Shown here piece by piece: positions 16,383 through 25,050 of a stretch of 64,000 bases of DNA. The stretch is taken from the NCBI GenBank assembly GCA_947500505.1, contig CANMSL010000017.1, positions 1 to 64,000 of the forward strand, read 5' to 3'. The DNA is from an uncultured Aquimarina sp. (GTDB lineage Bacteria; Bacteroidota; Bacteroidia; Flavobacteriales; Flavobacteriaceae). The translations under genes and the position numbers were made by a program. The stretch's first letter is position 1. Each line of letters opens with the position of its first letter. The notes beneath the pieces are model-generated. The model was not told where the DNA came from. It did not search any database and was given only the letters and a program-made list of their open reading frames with translations.

Positions 16383-16832
16383 CTACAATATCTGGGACGC
16401 ATGATCTTTAGTTTTTACTTTGGTAATTACTTCAGAAATAATACCCTTTTCATCAATCACAAAAGTCGTACGGTGAATACCGTCATATTCTCTACCCATA
16501 AATTTTTTAGGTCCCCATACACCAAAAGCTTCAATCACCTTTTTATCTTCATCTGCCAATAAAGGATAGGGTAATTCATATTTATTTTTGAAATTCTGTT
16601 GTCGTTTTGCGCTATCAGCGCTCACACCAAGAATTTCATATCCCTGAGACTGAAAAGCCTGATAGTTATCTTTGAGATTACAAGCTTCTGCGGTACATCC
16701 CGGTGTACTTGCCTTAGGATAGAAAAAAACGACTAGTTTTTTTCCTTTATAATCGTCTAAAGTAATAGTAGTACCATCCTGATCTAATGCCGAGAAACTA
16801 GGAGCTTTATCTCCTGCCTTTAATGATGTCAT
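16383..16832 (-). CDS. bcp: Thiol peroxidase, BCP/PrxQ peroxiredoxin
   Basis: 149 residues, the family's usual length. The peroxidatic Cys46 lies in ASTPGCTAEAC, with a resolving Cys51 five residues on, the PrxQ arrangement. It reduces hydroperoxides with thioredoxin in the cytoplasm. GVSADSAKRQQNFKNKY and the FGVWGPKKFMGREYDGIHRTTFVID segment are family landmarks. A TATTTTTG promoter element lies upstream on the minus strand. It is transcribed divergently from nth. Confidence 0.92.
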   Translation of the reverse strand: MTSLKAGDKAPSFSALDQDGTTITLDDYKGKKLVVFFYPKASTPGCTAEACNLKDNYQAFQSQGYEILGVSADSAKRQQNFKNKYELPYPLLADEDKKVIEAFGVWGPKKFMGREYDGIHRTTFVIDEKGIISEVITKVKTKDHASQIL

Positions 16833-16897
16833 TCTTTATGTATTAAAATGAAAAACCTATGAATAAATTTGTTTAAACTTTTTTGATAAAATTAAAA

Positions 16898-16905
16898 CAA
16901 AAATA
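16898..16905 (-). promoter_or_regulatory. TAnnTTTG -7 element for bcp
   Basis: The minus strand reads TATTTTTG, the flavobacterial -7 consensus, about 65 bases before the bcp start. A -33 TTG element is not obvious. Confidence 0.45.
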
Positions 16906-17000
16906 TGATTCAGAACTAATTTTATTAAAAATTTAAGTTTTCATTACCCCTACTAAACTATCCAAATATTCATATTTTAGCATAAAATAATCTCATAAAC

Positions 17001-17651
17001 ATGACCAAACAGGAAAAAGTAGATTTTACGATTAAAAAACTAAGAGAGCTTTATCCTACGATACCGATCCCTTTGGATCACAAAGATCCTTACACATTAT
17101 TAATCGCAGTATTAATGAGTGCACAGAGTACAGATGTAAGAGTAAACCAGATTACTCCTCTCCTATTCGAACGAGCAGATAATCCATACGCTATGGTGAA
17201 ATTAACTGTAGAAGAAATCAGAGAGATTATAAAACCCGTAGGGTTAAGTCCAATGAAATCTAAGGGAATTCACGGCTTGTCTAAAATCTTAATAGAAAAA
17301 CATAACGGAGAAGTCCCTCAGAGCTTTGAAGATCTGGAAGAATTACCTGCTGTCGGTCATAAAACGGCTAGTGTTGTGATGTCTCAGGCATTTGGGGTTC
17401 CGGCATTTCCTGTGGACACACATATACATCGTTTACTGTATCGATGGGGTTTTAGTAATGGTAAAAATGTTACCCAAACTGAAAAAGATGCTAAACGTTT
17501 ATTCCCAAAAGAATTATGGAATGACCTTCATTTACAAATAATTTGGTACGGACGAGAATATTCTCCTGCCAGAGGCTGGGATCTGGACAAAGATATCATA
17601 ACCAAAACCATTGGAAGGAAAACTGTAATTAATGAATATCTAAAAAAATAA
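17001..17651 (+). CDS. nth: Endonuclease III (DNA glycosylase/AP lyase)
   Basis: 216 residues. The helix-hairpin-helix LEELPAVGHKTASVV holds the catalytic Lys121, and VDTHIHR holds Asp139. Both active-site residues are therefore present for base excision and strand cleavage of oxidised pyrimidines. The C-terminus (WDLDKDIITKTIGRK) has no cysteine at all, so the [4Fe-4S] cluster of the E. coli enzyme is absent. Downstream is a bidirectional terminator shared with a small opposing gene. Confidence 0.9.
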   Translation: MTKQEKVDFTIKKLRELYPTIPIPLDHKDPYTLLIAVLMSAQSTDVRVNQITPLLFERADNPYAMVKLTVEEIREIIKPVGLSPMKSKGIHGLSKILIEKHNGEVPQSFEDLEELPAVGHKTASVVMSQAFGVPAFPVDTHIHRLLYRWGFSNGKNVTQTEKDAKRLFPKELWNDLHLQIIWYGREYSPARGWDLDKDIITKTIGRKTVINEYLKK

Positions 17652-17681
17652 AAGACCCGTTATTCAGCATAACGAGTCTTT
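17651..17681. terminator. Bidirectional terminator
   Basis: AAAGACCCGTTAT / ATAACGAGTCTTT forms a stem between nth (plus) and the 49-residue gene (minus). It begins at the last base of the nth stop codon. Confidence 0.7.
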
Positions 17682-17695
17682 CACAAAGTTTAGTT

Positions 17696-17845
17696 TTAAT
17701 TTAGAAGCGCTTCAAACTTCATATTTTTATAATCTATAACACTTAAAGCCTTAGAATAATTGAGAAGAAAATCTACTGTAGTTTTCTTCGGTACTAATTG
17801 TTGTTGTTCCTCTTTTTTAGAAGATTTAAAGTAAAATTTTGCCAT
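17696..17845 (-). CDS. Small hypothetical protein, 49 residues
   Basis: ATG at 17843-17845 to TAA at 17696-17698. The product starts MAKFYFKSSKKEEQQQLVPK and continues TTVDFLLNYSKALSVIDYK. It is soluble, with a basic N-terminus and a helical C-terminal half. It sits just downstream of the sigma factor gene on the same strand, 72 bases away, and ends at a terminator. Together with plausible codon use, this makes it a likely real gene. Function unknown. Confidence 0.55.
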   Translation of the reverse strand: MAKFYFKSSKKEEQQQLVPKKTTVDFLLNYSKALSVIDYKNMKFEALLN

Positions 17846-17917
17846 ACTAAATAATAAATATTAAGGGTTATTTTCTTAAATAACGAGGCAAATTATACTT
17901 TATTGCATAAAGAAATG

Positions 17918-18502
17918 TTAATTTGTTAGAACGATATTGTTTTTTTCAATAACCTTTCTCAGGTTAATTAATGCGTATCTCATGCGACCAAGTGCAGTAT
18001 TGATGCTAACACCCGTTTTATCAGATATTTCTTTAAAACTCATATCCCGATACATTCGCATCACTAATACCTCTTTTTGATCTTCCGGTAGCTCCTGGAT
18101 CAAATTACGCAAATCTTCTTCTACCTGATCTTTAATAATTCTTTTTTCTGCGTTTAGATCACCATCGCTGATGATAGAGAAAATACTAAACTCTCCATTA
18201 TCTTCGAATTTTGGCATACGGTTCCCTTTTCTAAAATGATCGATTACTAAATTATGAGCTATACGCATCACCCAAGGTAAAAATTTACCTTCTTCGTTAT
18301 ATTTTCCGAGTTTTAACGTGCGAATCACTTTAATAAACGTATCCTGAAAAATATCTTCAGACACATCCCTGTCAAAAACTTTAGAATAAATAAAACTGTA
18401 AATACGTTGCTTATGACGTTCAATTAGCGTAGATAAGGCACCTTCGTCACCTTTAATGTAATTATTAACCAGAATGGCATCTGATATCGTGTAATCCTTC
18501 AT
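17918..18502 (-). CDS. RNA polymerase ECF-type sigma factor
   Basis: 194 residues. Region 2 is DVSEDIFQDTFIKVIRTLKL with GKFLPWVMRIAHNLVIDHFRK; region 4 is DMSFKEISDKTGVSINTALGRMRYALINLRK. No anti-sigma gene is adjacent. It is divergent from uvrA across a 240-bp interval, an arrangement I have seen often in Flavobacteriaceae, and probably part of the core genome. Its regulon is not inferable here. Confidence 0.88.
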   Translation of the reverse strand: MKDYTISDAILVNNYIKGDEGALSTLIERHKQRIYSFIYSKVFDRDVSEDIFQDTFIKVIRTLKLGKYNEEGKFLPWVMRIAHNLVIDHFRKGNRMPKFEDNGEFSIFSIISDGDLNAEKRIIKDQVEEDLRNLIQELPEDQKEVLVMRMYRDMSFKEISDKTGVSINTALGRMRYALINLRKVIEKNNIVLTN

Positions 18503-18714
18503 ACCTATTACTTTATTTTAGTACCAACAAGCTTGGGGCTCGGGCTATGTTAAACTTTAAAGTAAAGGTCTTTTATAGGCTACTTTTTTATTAGATTTAG
18601 GTTCTATTTCTGCCGCTAATATAATAACAATCCATGAAAATCAAACTATTTCCTGTTAATTTTTTTAACTTAACATTCAATCCTAAACCTTTAGAATACT
18701 TCTTCAGTAATCAT

Positions 18715-18722
18715 TATATTTG
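18715..18722 (+). promoter_or_regulatory. TAnnTTTG -7 element for uvrA
   Basis: TATATTTG lies 21 bases before the uvrA ATG. It overlaps an in-frame TTG, which argues that the TTG is promoter sequence and not a start codon. Confidence 0.6.
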
Positions 18723-18743
18723 CGCTCACACCGCATAGACGCT

Positions 18744-21524
18744 ATGATTCAAGACATTACAACTTTAGATCCAAAACAAAATATTTTAATTAAGGGAGCT
18801 AAACTGCATAACCTCAAAAATTTAGATGCAGCGATTCCACGAAATAAATTGGTGGTTATCACAGGGTTATCTGGATCCGGTAAATCTAGTTTAGCTTTCG
18901 ATACCCTGTATGCAGAAGGACAACGAAGATATGTAGAAAGCCTTTCTTCTTACGCAAGACAATTTCTTGGAAGACTTAATAAGCCTAAAGTAGATTATAT
19001 AAAAGGAATCGCTCCTGCAATTGCTATTGAGCAAAAAGTTAATTCTACTAATCCGAGATCAACCGTTGGCACCACAACTGAGATTTATGATTATCTAAAA
19101 TTACTGTTTGCCAGAATTGGTAAAACGTATTCCCCTATTTCTGGAGATCTGGTTAAAAAAGATACGGTTACTGATGTTATCGAATACATAAAAACATTCG
19201 ATGAAGGTGAAAAATTATTGTTGTTGGCTCCTATTTTTGTAGAAAATGGTCGTACCACTGAAGAAAAATTAAAGGTTTTACAACAACAAGGGTATGCTCG
19301 TGTAAAAATAAACAATACTGTATCCCGAATTGAAGAGGCACATATTACAAAAAAGGATACCGTACACCTGGTAATAGATCGTATTATAAAAAGAAACGAA
19401 GAAGACTTTTATAACAGGTTGGCAGATGCAGTAAGTTCCGCTTTTTTTGAAGGTAAAGGAACTTGTTTTGTAGAAACTTTAGGAGATAATAACCTAAGAC
19501 AATTTAGCAATAAGTTCGAATTAGATGGAATGACATTCCTGGAACCCAATGTACATTTATTCAGTTTTAATAATCCGTATGGTGCTTGCCCCGAATGCGA
19601 GGGTTATGGTGATGTAATTGGCATCGATGAAGATTTGGTGATTCCGAATACTTCATTAAGTATCTACGAAGGTGCTGTTTTTCCGTGGAAGGGTGATACG
19701 ATGAGTTGGTATAAAGATCAATTGGTTAATAGTGCTTACAAATTTGATTTTCCGATTCATAAACCTTATTTCGAACTATCTACAGAGCAAAAAGAATTAC
19801 TTTGGAAAGGAAATAAATATTTTGAAGGTATTGATAGTTTTTTTATTGAATTAGAAGCAAAAGCTTATAAAATCCAGAATAGAGTAATGCTCTCGCGTTA
19901 TCGTGGAAAAACTAAGTGTGCTAGTTGTAAGGGAAAACGTCTTCGCCCAGAAACAAATTATATAAAAATAGGAGGAGCAACACTTACGGATCTGGTAGAA
20001 AAACCATTGAATGAGCTTACAGATTTCTTCAAAAAACTAACACTCAATGAATACGATGCCCAAATAGCTAAAAGACTACTGAAAGAAATCAATAGCAGGT
20101 TGGAATTTCTGGATAATGTAGGGTTGCAATACCTGACTCTTAATCGAAAATCAAACACTTTATCTGGTGGAGAATCTCAACGAATTAACCTGGCCACTTC
20201 TTTAGGCAGTAGCTTGGTGGGGTCTATGTATATTTTGGATGAACCAAGTATAGGACTACATCCTAAGGATACTGAAAAGCTTATTAAAGTTTTACAGTCT
20301 CTACGTGATTTAGGAAATACAGTAATCGTAGTGGAACACGATGAAGATATCATGAAAGCAGCAGATGAAATATTAGATATAGGACCAGAAGCAGGCACAT
20401 ATGGAGGAAATTTAGTAGCTACAGGTACATTTGATCAAATATTAAAATCTGATTCACTTACCGCGAAATATCTTAATGGTGATCTGGAGATTGAAGTTCC
20501 AAAACAAAGGAAAACTACTAAGTACTATCTTCAAATAATTGGAGCTCGTGAAAACAATCTAAAAAACATTGATGTTAAGATTCCGCTGGGTATTTTTACA
20601 GCCATTACCGGAGTATCTGGTAGTGGAAAAAGTACTTTAGTCAAGAAAATTGTTTATCCTTCTGTATTAAAGCAATTGGGAGGTTATGGCGAAAAAGCTG
20701 GGCAATTTACTGAACTAAAAGGAAACTACAGTAATATCAAACATGTTGAATTTGTAGATCAAAATCCAATCGGAAGATCTTCCAGATCCAATCCGGTTAC
20801 CTACATAAAGGCTTACGATGACATTCGAAGTTTATTTGCCAGTCAGAAGTTATCCAAAATTCGCAATTATCAATCAAAACACTTTTCCTTTAATGTAGAT
20901 GGCGGACGTTGTGAAACTTGTAAAGGTGAAGGTGAAGTAACTATCGAAATGCAGTTTATGGCAGATGTGCATCTGGAATGCGAAACCTGTAACGGTAAAC
21001 GATTTAAAAAAGATGTACTGGAAGTTACTTTTGAAGATAAAAATATAGACGATATACTGACCATGACTATCGATAATGCTATCGATTTTTTCTCTACATA
21101 TAATCAAACTAAGATCATTCGAAAACTAAAACCCTTACAGGATGTAGGTCTTGGGTATGTGCAGCTTGGACAAAGCTCTTCTACCCTTTCTGGTGGCGAA
21201 GCCCAGCGAATTAAATTAGCTTCTTTTCTTGTAAAAGGAAACACAAAAGATAAAGCTCTGTTCATTTTTGATGAACCGACGACAGGTTTACATTTTCACG
21301 ATATCAAAAAATTATTGAAGTCATTTACTGAACTGATCGATAAAGGACATTCTATTTTGGTCATTGAACATAATCTGGATTTGGTAAAATGTGCAGACTA
21401 TGTTATCGATTTAGGACCTGAAGGTGGAAAAAATGGCGGAATGATCGTGGCAGAGGGAACTCCGGAAGAAGTTAGCAAAAACAAAAAGTCATATACTGGT
21501 CAGTATTTAAAAGAGAAACTGTAA
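18744..21524 (+). CDS. uvrA: Excinuclease ABC subunit A
   Basis: 926 residues from the ATG at 18744; an upstream in-frame TTG at 18720 lies inside the promoter. UvrA is the damage-recognition ATPase of nucleotide excision repair. Walker A motifs: GLSGSGKSS and GVSGSGKST. Signature motifs: LSGGESQRINLA and LSGGEAQRIKLA. Zinc fingers: CPEC...CASCKGKR and CETCKGEGE...CETCNGKRF. Length is normal. Transcribed alone, divergent from the sigma factor gene. Confidence 0.98.
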   Translation: MIQDITTLDPKQNILIKGAKLHNLKNLDAAIPRNKLVVITGLSGSGKSSLAFDTLYAEGQRRYVESLSSYARQFLGRLNKPKVDYIKGIAPAIAIEQKVNSTNPRSTVGTTTEIYDYLKLLFARIGKTYSPISGDLVKKDTVTDVIEYIKTFDEGEKLLLLAPIFVENGRTTEEKLKVLQQQGYARVKINNTVSRIEEAHITKKDTVHLVIDRIIKRNEEDFYNRLADAVSSAFFEGKGTCFVETLGDNNLRQFSNKFELDGMTFLEPNVHLFSFNNPYGACPECEGYGDVIGIDEDLVIPNTSLSIYEGAVFPWKGDTMSWYKDQLVNSAYKFDFPIHKPYFELSTEQKELLWKGNKYFEGIDSFFIELEAKAYKIQNRVMLSRYRGKTKCASCKGKRLRPETNYIKIGGATLTDLVEKPLNELTDFFKKLTLNEYDAQIAKRLLKEINSRLEFLDNVGLQYLTLNRKSNTLSGGESQRINLATSLGSSLVGSMYILDEPSIGLHPKDTEKLIKVLQSLRDLGNTVIVVEHDEDIMKAADEILDIGPEAGTYGGNLVATGTFDQILKSDSLTAKYLNGDLEIEVPKQRKTTKYYLQIIGARENNLKNIDVKIPLGIFTAITGVSGSGKSTLVKKIVYPSVLKQLGGYGEKAGQFTELKGNYSNIKHVEFVDQNPIGRSSRSNPVTYIKAYDDIRSLFASQKLSKIRNYQSKHFSFNVDGGRCETCKGEGEVTIEMQFMADVHLECETCNGKRFKKDVLEVTFEDKNIDDILTMTIDNAIDFFSTYNQTKIIRKLKPLQDVGLGYVQLGQSSSTLSGGEAQRIKLASFLVKGNTKDKALFIFDEPTTGLHFHDIKKLLKSFTELIDKGHSILVIEHNLDLVKCADYVIDLGPEGGKNGGMIVAEGTPEEVSKNKKSYTGQYLKEKL

Positions 21525-21652
21525 TACCTGATCCTCCGGATATTAATGTATTAAGAGAGAATTTTAATCTTTCGTTAAAACGATCTTTCTAATTTGTTAA
21601 TTCATTGAAGTTGCTAATATCAAATAGGTAATTTTAAAAAAATTAAATAAAG

Positions 21653-21961
21653 ATGACCGAGAATTACGACACCCTATCACAAGCAATCGCTACTTTACAA
21701 GAAAAAGGGTATGATCAGGATTTAAACCTTAAAAGTAATTGCATCGAATGTAAATCCTTAAATTACAAAATCCTGGCAGAAGAGTTTGAGGTGGATGAAA
21801 TGCACAGGTTTGAAGGATTCACCAGTCCTGCTGACTCCTCTATATTATTTGCCATTTCATCAGATAAATATCATATAAAAGGATTATTAGTAGATGCATA
21901 TGGAGTTTATGCAGATCCATTGACTACAGAAATGATAAAAAAATTGCAATATAAACCTTAA
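21653..21961 (+). CDS. Conserved hypothetical protein
   Basis: 102 residues, soluble. Key segments: LSQAIATLQEKGYDQDLNLK, IECKSLNYKILAEEFEVDEMHRFEG, and SSILFAISSDKYHIKGLLVDAYGVYAD. This is a common Bacteroidetes family sometimes labelled phosphoribosylpyrophosphate synthetase, a name I would not trust because no PRPP-synthase motif is present. Function unknown. Confidence 0.75.
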   Translation: MTENYDTLSQAIATLQEKGYDQDLNLKSNCIECKSLNYKILAEEFEVDEMHRFEGFTSPADSSILFAISSDKYHIKGLLVDAYGVYADPLTTEMIKKLQYKP

Positions 21962-22606
21962 GGTCAAAGTTCCTCGTAAGTTAACTGTCTTTTTAACAAA
22001 TCTCTGTCCATTCTCTTTTGTAAAGTTTATTGAAAGGTTACATCTAAAATTTATTCAAATTCAGAGAGGAATTAATTTACACCTCTTGCAAAATAACTAA
22101 AAGCTTGATTGGTAAAGTCTTCTGGTAATTATTCTGAAAATTTACACAGAATAAGGAATAACGGGATTTCTGAGCTTAAAGGTTCTCCATGAACATCTCG
22201 AGCACGAAAAACCGGAAATAAAATTACGGAAATACTATTGGTGGTGTTCTATTTATGATGCAGAGTAATAGCTCTTCGACACTATCAAAATCGGTTCAAA
22301 GAAATTGAAGTAACCATGCTTGCTAAACGTCTGGCAACTCCCGATAATTCTATAACTACTTAATAAACAAACAATTATAGTTTAAAGTTACCTCTTTTAG
22401 TATTGATTTGATAAAATTTAATGGTAGCAAAAATCATCAATTACCCGTCTTAGCATCTTACGGGATTAAAAAAAATGACTCCAAACTCTATGGTTATATT
22501 AACGAGGATCATAAAAAAGAACTGATTGAGAATAAATTATTAACTATTTATAAAACAATCAGTTAAACTGTCTGTTAACTAGTATTGATTGTATCTAAAT
22601 AAATTT
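21962..22606. other. Gene-poor interval with a decayed coding stretch
   Basis: No intact gene is visible. From 22,381 a stop-free but ATG-less stretch of 61 codons ends at TAA 22564-22566; it includes HQLPVLASYGIKKNDSKLYG and EDHKKELIENKLLTIYK. It looks like the C-terminal remnant of a protein I cannot name. The remainder (about 22,000-22,370) has frequent stops in all frames I checked by eye. Confidence 0.45.
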
Positions 22607-22622
22607 TGGCACACCATTTGGT
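22607..22622 (+). promoter_or_regulatory. Possible sigma-54 (-24/-12) promoter
   Basis: TTGGCACACCATTTGGT: the -24 half TGGCAC is perfect, and the -12 half is TTGG instead of TTGC at the correct five-base spacing. It lies 69 bases before the ATG of the secreted protein gene. A closely similar site precedes its paralogue at 25,051. No enhancer site was identified. Confidence 0.35.
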
Positions 22623-22690
22623 TATTTACTAATCAAATAGCGGAAACCGAAAAGCTAATGAGTAGGTAAAAACCCAAAAACATTTTAGAT

Positions 22691-23344
22691 ATGAAAAAAA
22701 TGATACTTTTTATCGCAGCAATGTTACTAGTTGGAACAGCTGCACAAGCAGCCGATCAAAAACTGTCGGATCAAGTTGATAGGGTTACAAAACGCTATCG
22801 TCATGCACAACCTATAATATTTGTCGAAGGTGGTGTGACATTTTTCGTTTATCCAAACGGAGAGATCGATTTCAAAAATCCAAAACGAAGAAACTATAAT
22901 CATTGGGACTGGAATTCAAGAAACTATAATACTCCTGGGAATACCAGAGGTTTCAGACACAATAATCGTTTTACTGTAAGATATGATTACTACGGAAGAT
23001 TAAAACGTGTAGGTCTTACTACTATCGGATATAATAGATTTGATCAAGTAAGAAGAATTGGTTCTGTCTTAATGAAATACAATAGAAGAGGAAAATTAAC
23101 ACAGATAGGTGGATTACATATTTACTACGGGAAACGAGGTAGAATCAGACATATCGAAGGTAATATACATTACACCGGATGTGGTTTTTGTGGGATTGAC
23201 GGATGTAGTATGACCCACGATCCATATTATAAATTTAATGGAAGAACATATAATAATCACTTAGATCACAATGACGATTATCACTATAAAAACAGAAAAA
23301 GGAATAAGAAAAATAGTGATCGAGATGACGATGATGATGATTAA
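22691..23344 (+). CDS. Secreted protein of unknown function, paralogue of 25,051-26,343
   Basis: 217 residues with a clear signal peptide (MKKMILFIAAMLLVGTAAQA). The body shares a set of short motifs with its paralogue: GGVTFFVYPNGEIDF (compare NGVEFSVYADGQFDF), RYDYYGRLKRVG, and repeats of the form (G)(x)YNR(F/R)G(x)(x)(x)(x)IG. These look like short beta-hairpin repeats. A CGFCGIDGC motif follows, and the C-terminus is an Asp-rich run (DRDDDDDD). Exported, probably periplasmic or surface. Function unknown. Confidence 0.75.
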   Translation: MKKMILFIAAMLLVGTAAQAADQKLSDQVDRVTKRYRHAQPIIFVEGGVTFFVYPNGEIDFKNPKRRNYNHWDWNSRNYNTPGNTRGFRHNNRFTVRYDYYGRLKRVGLTTIGYNRFDQVRRIGSVLMKYNRRGKLTQIGGLHIYYGKRGRIRHIEGNIHYTGCGFCGIDGCSMTHDPYYKFNGRTYNNHLDHNDDYHYKNRKRNKKNSDRDDDDDD

Positions 23345-23368
23345 TATAATTCAGTTGGTTAGTTGTTA

Positions 23369-23401
23369 GAAAACCCTTTGCCGTATTGGCAAAGGGTTTT
23401 C
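23369..23401 (+). terminator. Rho-independent terminator
   Basis: A perfect 14-bp stem, GAAAACCCTTTGCC / GGCAAAGGGTTTTC, followed by TCTTTT. It ends the transcript of the secreted protein gene and is preceded by TTGGTTAGTTG, also found before the terminator of the paralogue. Confidence 0.85.
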
Positions 23402-23486
23402 TCTTTTAACTAAAAATGTTAAGCTTTCTTTCATGCATCACGAATATTTTATATTTATAAGTTAAACTTAAAAACTCATTCTTCTA

Positions 23487-24584
23487 ATGAAATTTTACAA
23501 ATTCTCACTTCTGATATGTATCTTTTTCTTTATGCACAATTCGATTGCTCAAAAAATGGAATTTGAAGATTATGATCCACCTTCAACCTTAGTTGTACCC
23601 GAAACTATCATTAAGAAAGCAAAATTCCCATTTGTTGATGTACATAATCACCAATTCAGAATGCCCACACAGGATTTAAATGAACTGGTAGCCGAAATGG
23701 ACAAATTAAATATGGCAGTGATGGTTAATTTATCTGGACGAGGAAGAGGTTCTGACAAACACCTTAAAGGAGCTCTGGAAAATGTAAAAACCAACGCGCC
23801 AAATCGTTTTATTGTCTTTACCAATATTAGTTTAGAAGGGATTGATGATCCCGACTGGACTTCAAGAACAGTATCCCAATTAGAAAATGATGTTGCCGCT
23901 GGCGCCAATGGTTTAAAAATTTATAAAAGTCAGGGTATGGATAATAAAGACAGTGAAGGTAACCGTATCCGAATTGACGACCCCCGTATTGGACCTGTCT
24001 GGGAAAAGTGTGGTGAATTGGGAATTCCTGTTTTAATACACGCGGCTGATCCAAAACCATTTTGGGATGCACATGACAATCAGAACGAACGATGGTTAGA
24101 ACTAAAACTTCGCTCTAGAAGAAAAAGGGATGCTAAGGTCACAGGTTCCTGGGAAACAATTATACAAGAGCAGCATGCTATCTTTAGAAAACATAAGAAC
24201 ACTAAATTCATTAATGCTCATCTAGGTTGGTACGGTAATAATCTGGGTAAACTTGCCCAGTTAATGGACGAAATACCAAATATGTATTCTGAAATAGGAG
24301 CTGTTATTGCAGAACTCGGAAGACAACCACGTAATGCAAAGGCTTTTTTAACTAAGTACCAAGACAGAATTATGTTTGGTAAGGATTCCTGGAATCCAGA
24401 AGAATACTATACATATTTTAGAATACTGGAATCTGATGATGAATACTTTCCCTATTATAAAAGATACCATGCATTCTGGAAAATGTACGGATTGAATTTA
24501 GATGATGAAGTACTCAAAAAATTATATTATAAAAATGCATTAAACGTAATTCCTAATATAGATAAGAGTTTGTTTCCTAATTAA
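23487..24584 (+). CDS. Secreted amidohydrolase-family protein
   Basis: 365 residues with a signal peptide (cleavage near SIAQ). Amidohydrolase_2 landmarks: the metal-binding VDVHNHQ (HxH) at about residue 50, GLKIYKSQG, VLIHAADP, FINAHLGW and MFGKDSW near the C-terminus. It would be a periplasmic metal-dependent hydrolase or decarboxylase of unknown substrate. It lies between two paralogous secreted proteins but has its own interval, so a functional link is unproven. Confidence 0.8.
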   Translation: MKFYKFSLLICIFFFMHNSIAQKMEFEDYDPPSTLVVPETIIKKAKFPFVDVHNHQFRMPTQDLNELVAEMDKLNMAVMVNLSGRGRGSDKHLKGALENVKTNAPNRFIVFTNISLEGIDDPDWTSRTVSQLENDVAAGANGLKIYKSQGMDNKDSEGNRIRIDDPRIGPVWEKCGELGIPVLIHAADPKPFWDAHDNQNERWLELKLRSRRKRDAKVTGSWETIIQEQHAIFRKHKNTKFINAHLGWYGNNLGKLAQLMDEIPNMYSEIGAVIAELGRQPRNAKAFLTKYQDRIMFGKDSWNPEEYYTYFRILESDDEYFPYYKRYHAFWKMYGLNLDDEVLKKLYYKNALNVIPNIDKSLFPN

Positions 24585-24586
24585 TT

Positions 24587-24836
24587 ATATACCCGTTGTA
24601 CATTTTTGATTTTTTCATTCAAAATTTGTTGATTCGAGTGCTCCGATTAATAGAAGAAGTATATACTCCAGAGGCGTACAAGTCGAAAATAGAATTTCGA
24701 ATCAAAAAGAGCTATTCTCAATACTCCGCCTAGGGCGGACGGGCTCGCTAATTTTCCTCCATTTTATTCCGGAAAATTATTCGAATTGACACATTTTTTA
24801 TAATATTTCTTTCAAAATGCACAACGGGTTTATATA
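24587..24836. repeat. MITE-like element with terminal inverted repeats
   Basis: About 250 bp bounded by TATATACCCGTTGTACATTT on the left and AAATGCACAACGGGTTTATA on the right; the inner TCATTC/TTTCTTTC parts also match loosely. It contains further short inverted repeats (GATTCGA/TTCGAATC, TTCCGGAA) and no open reading frame. It lies in the gap between the amidohydrolase and the basic protein gene. The structure fits a non-autonomous repeat or a large structured RNA; no second copy occurs in the window. Confidence 0.5.
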
Positions 24837-24978
24837 TGGATAATAGTTCCATATTTCTTAATTATTAAATAAACTACGTATAAGTGACTGACAACCATTA
24901 ACTTAAAACAAAATAAATTATATCATATCTAACATTTAAATGATTGTAAGTATTATCCATACTTCGTTAAATCTTTTT

Positions 24979-24993
24979 TGGCACGCTGCTTGA
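24979..24993 (+). promoter_or_regulatory. Possible sigma-54 (-24/-12) promoter
   Basis: TTGGCACGCTGCTTGAT: the -24 half TTGGCACG is perfect, and the -12 half is TTGA (consensus TTGC) at the right spacing. It lies 58 bases before the ATG at 25051. It matches the site before the paralogous gene at 22,691. Confidence 0.4.
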
Positions 24994-25050
24994 TACTATT
25001 AAAATGAGTGATAAAAAATTATTTTTATGCTCTTTTTAAAATCACAGATT

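Noticed and set aside
18720..18743. TTG start for uvrA giving eight more residues
   Set aside because: The TTG is part of the TATATTTG promoter; ATG at 18744 matches the usual UvrA N-terminus.
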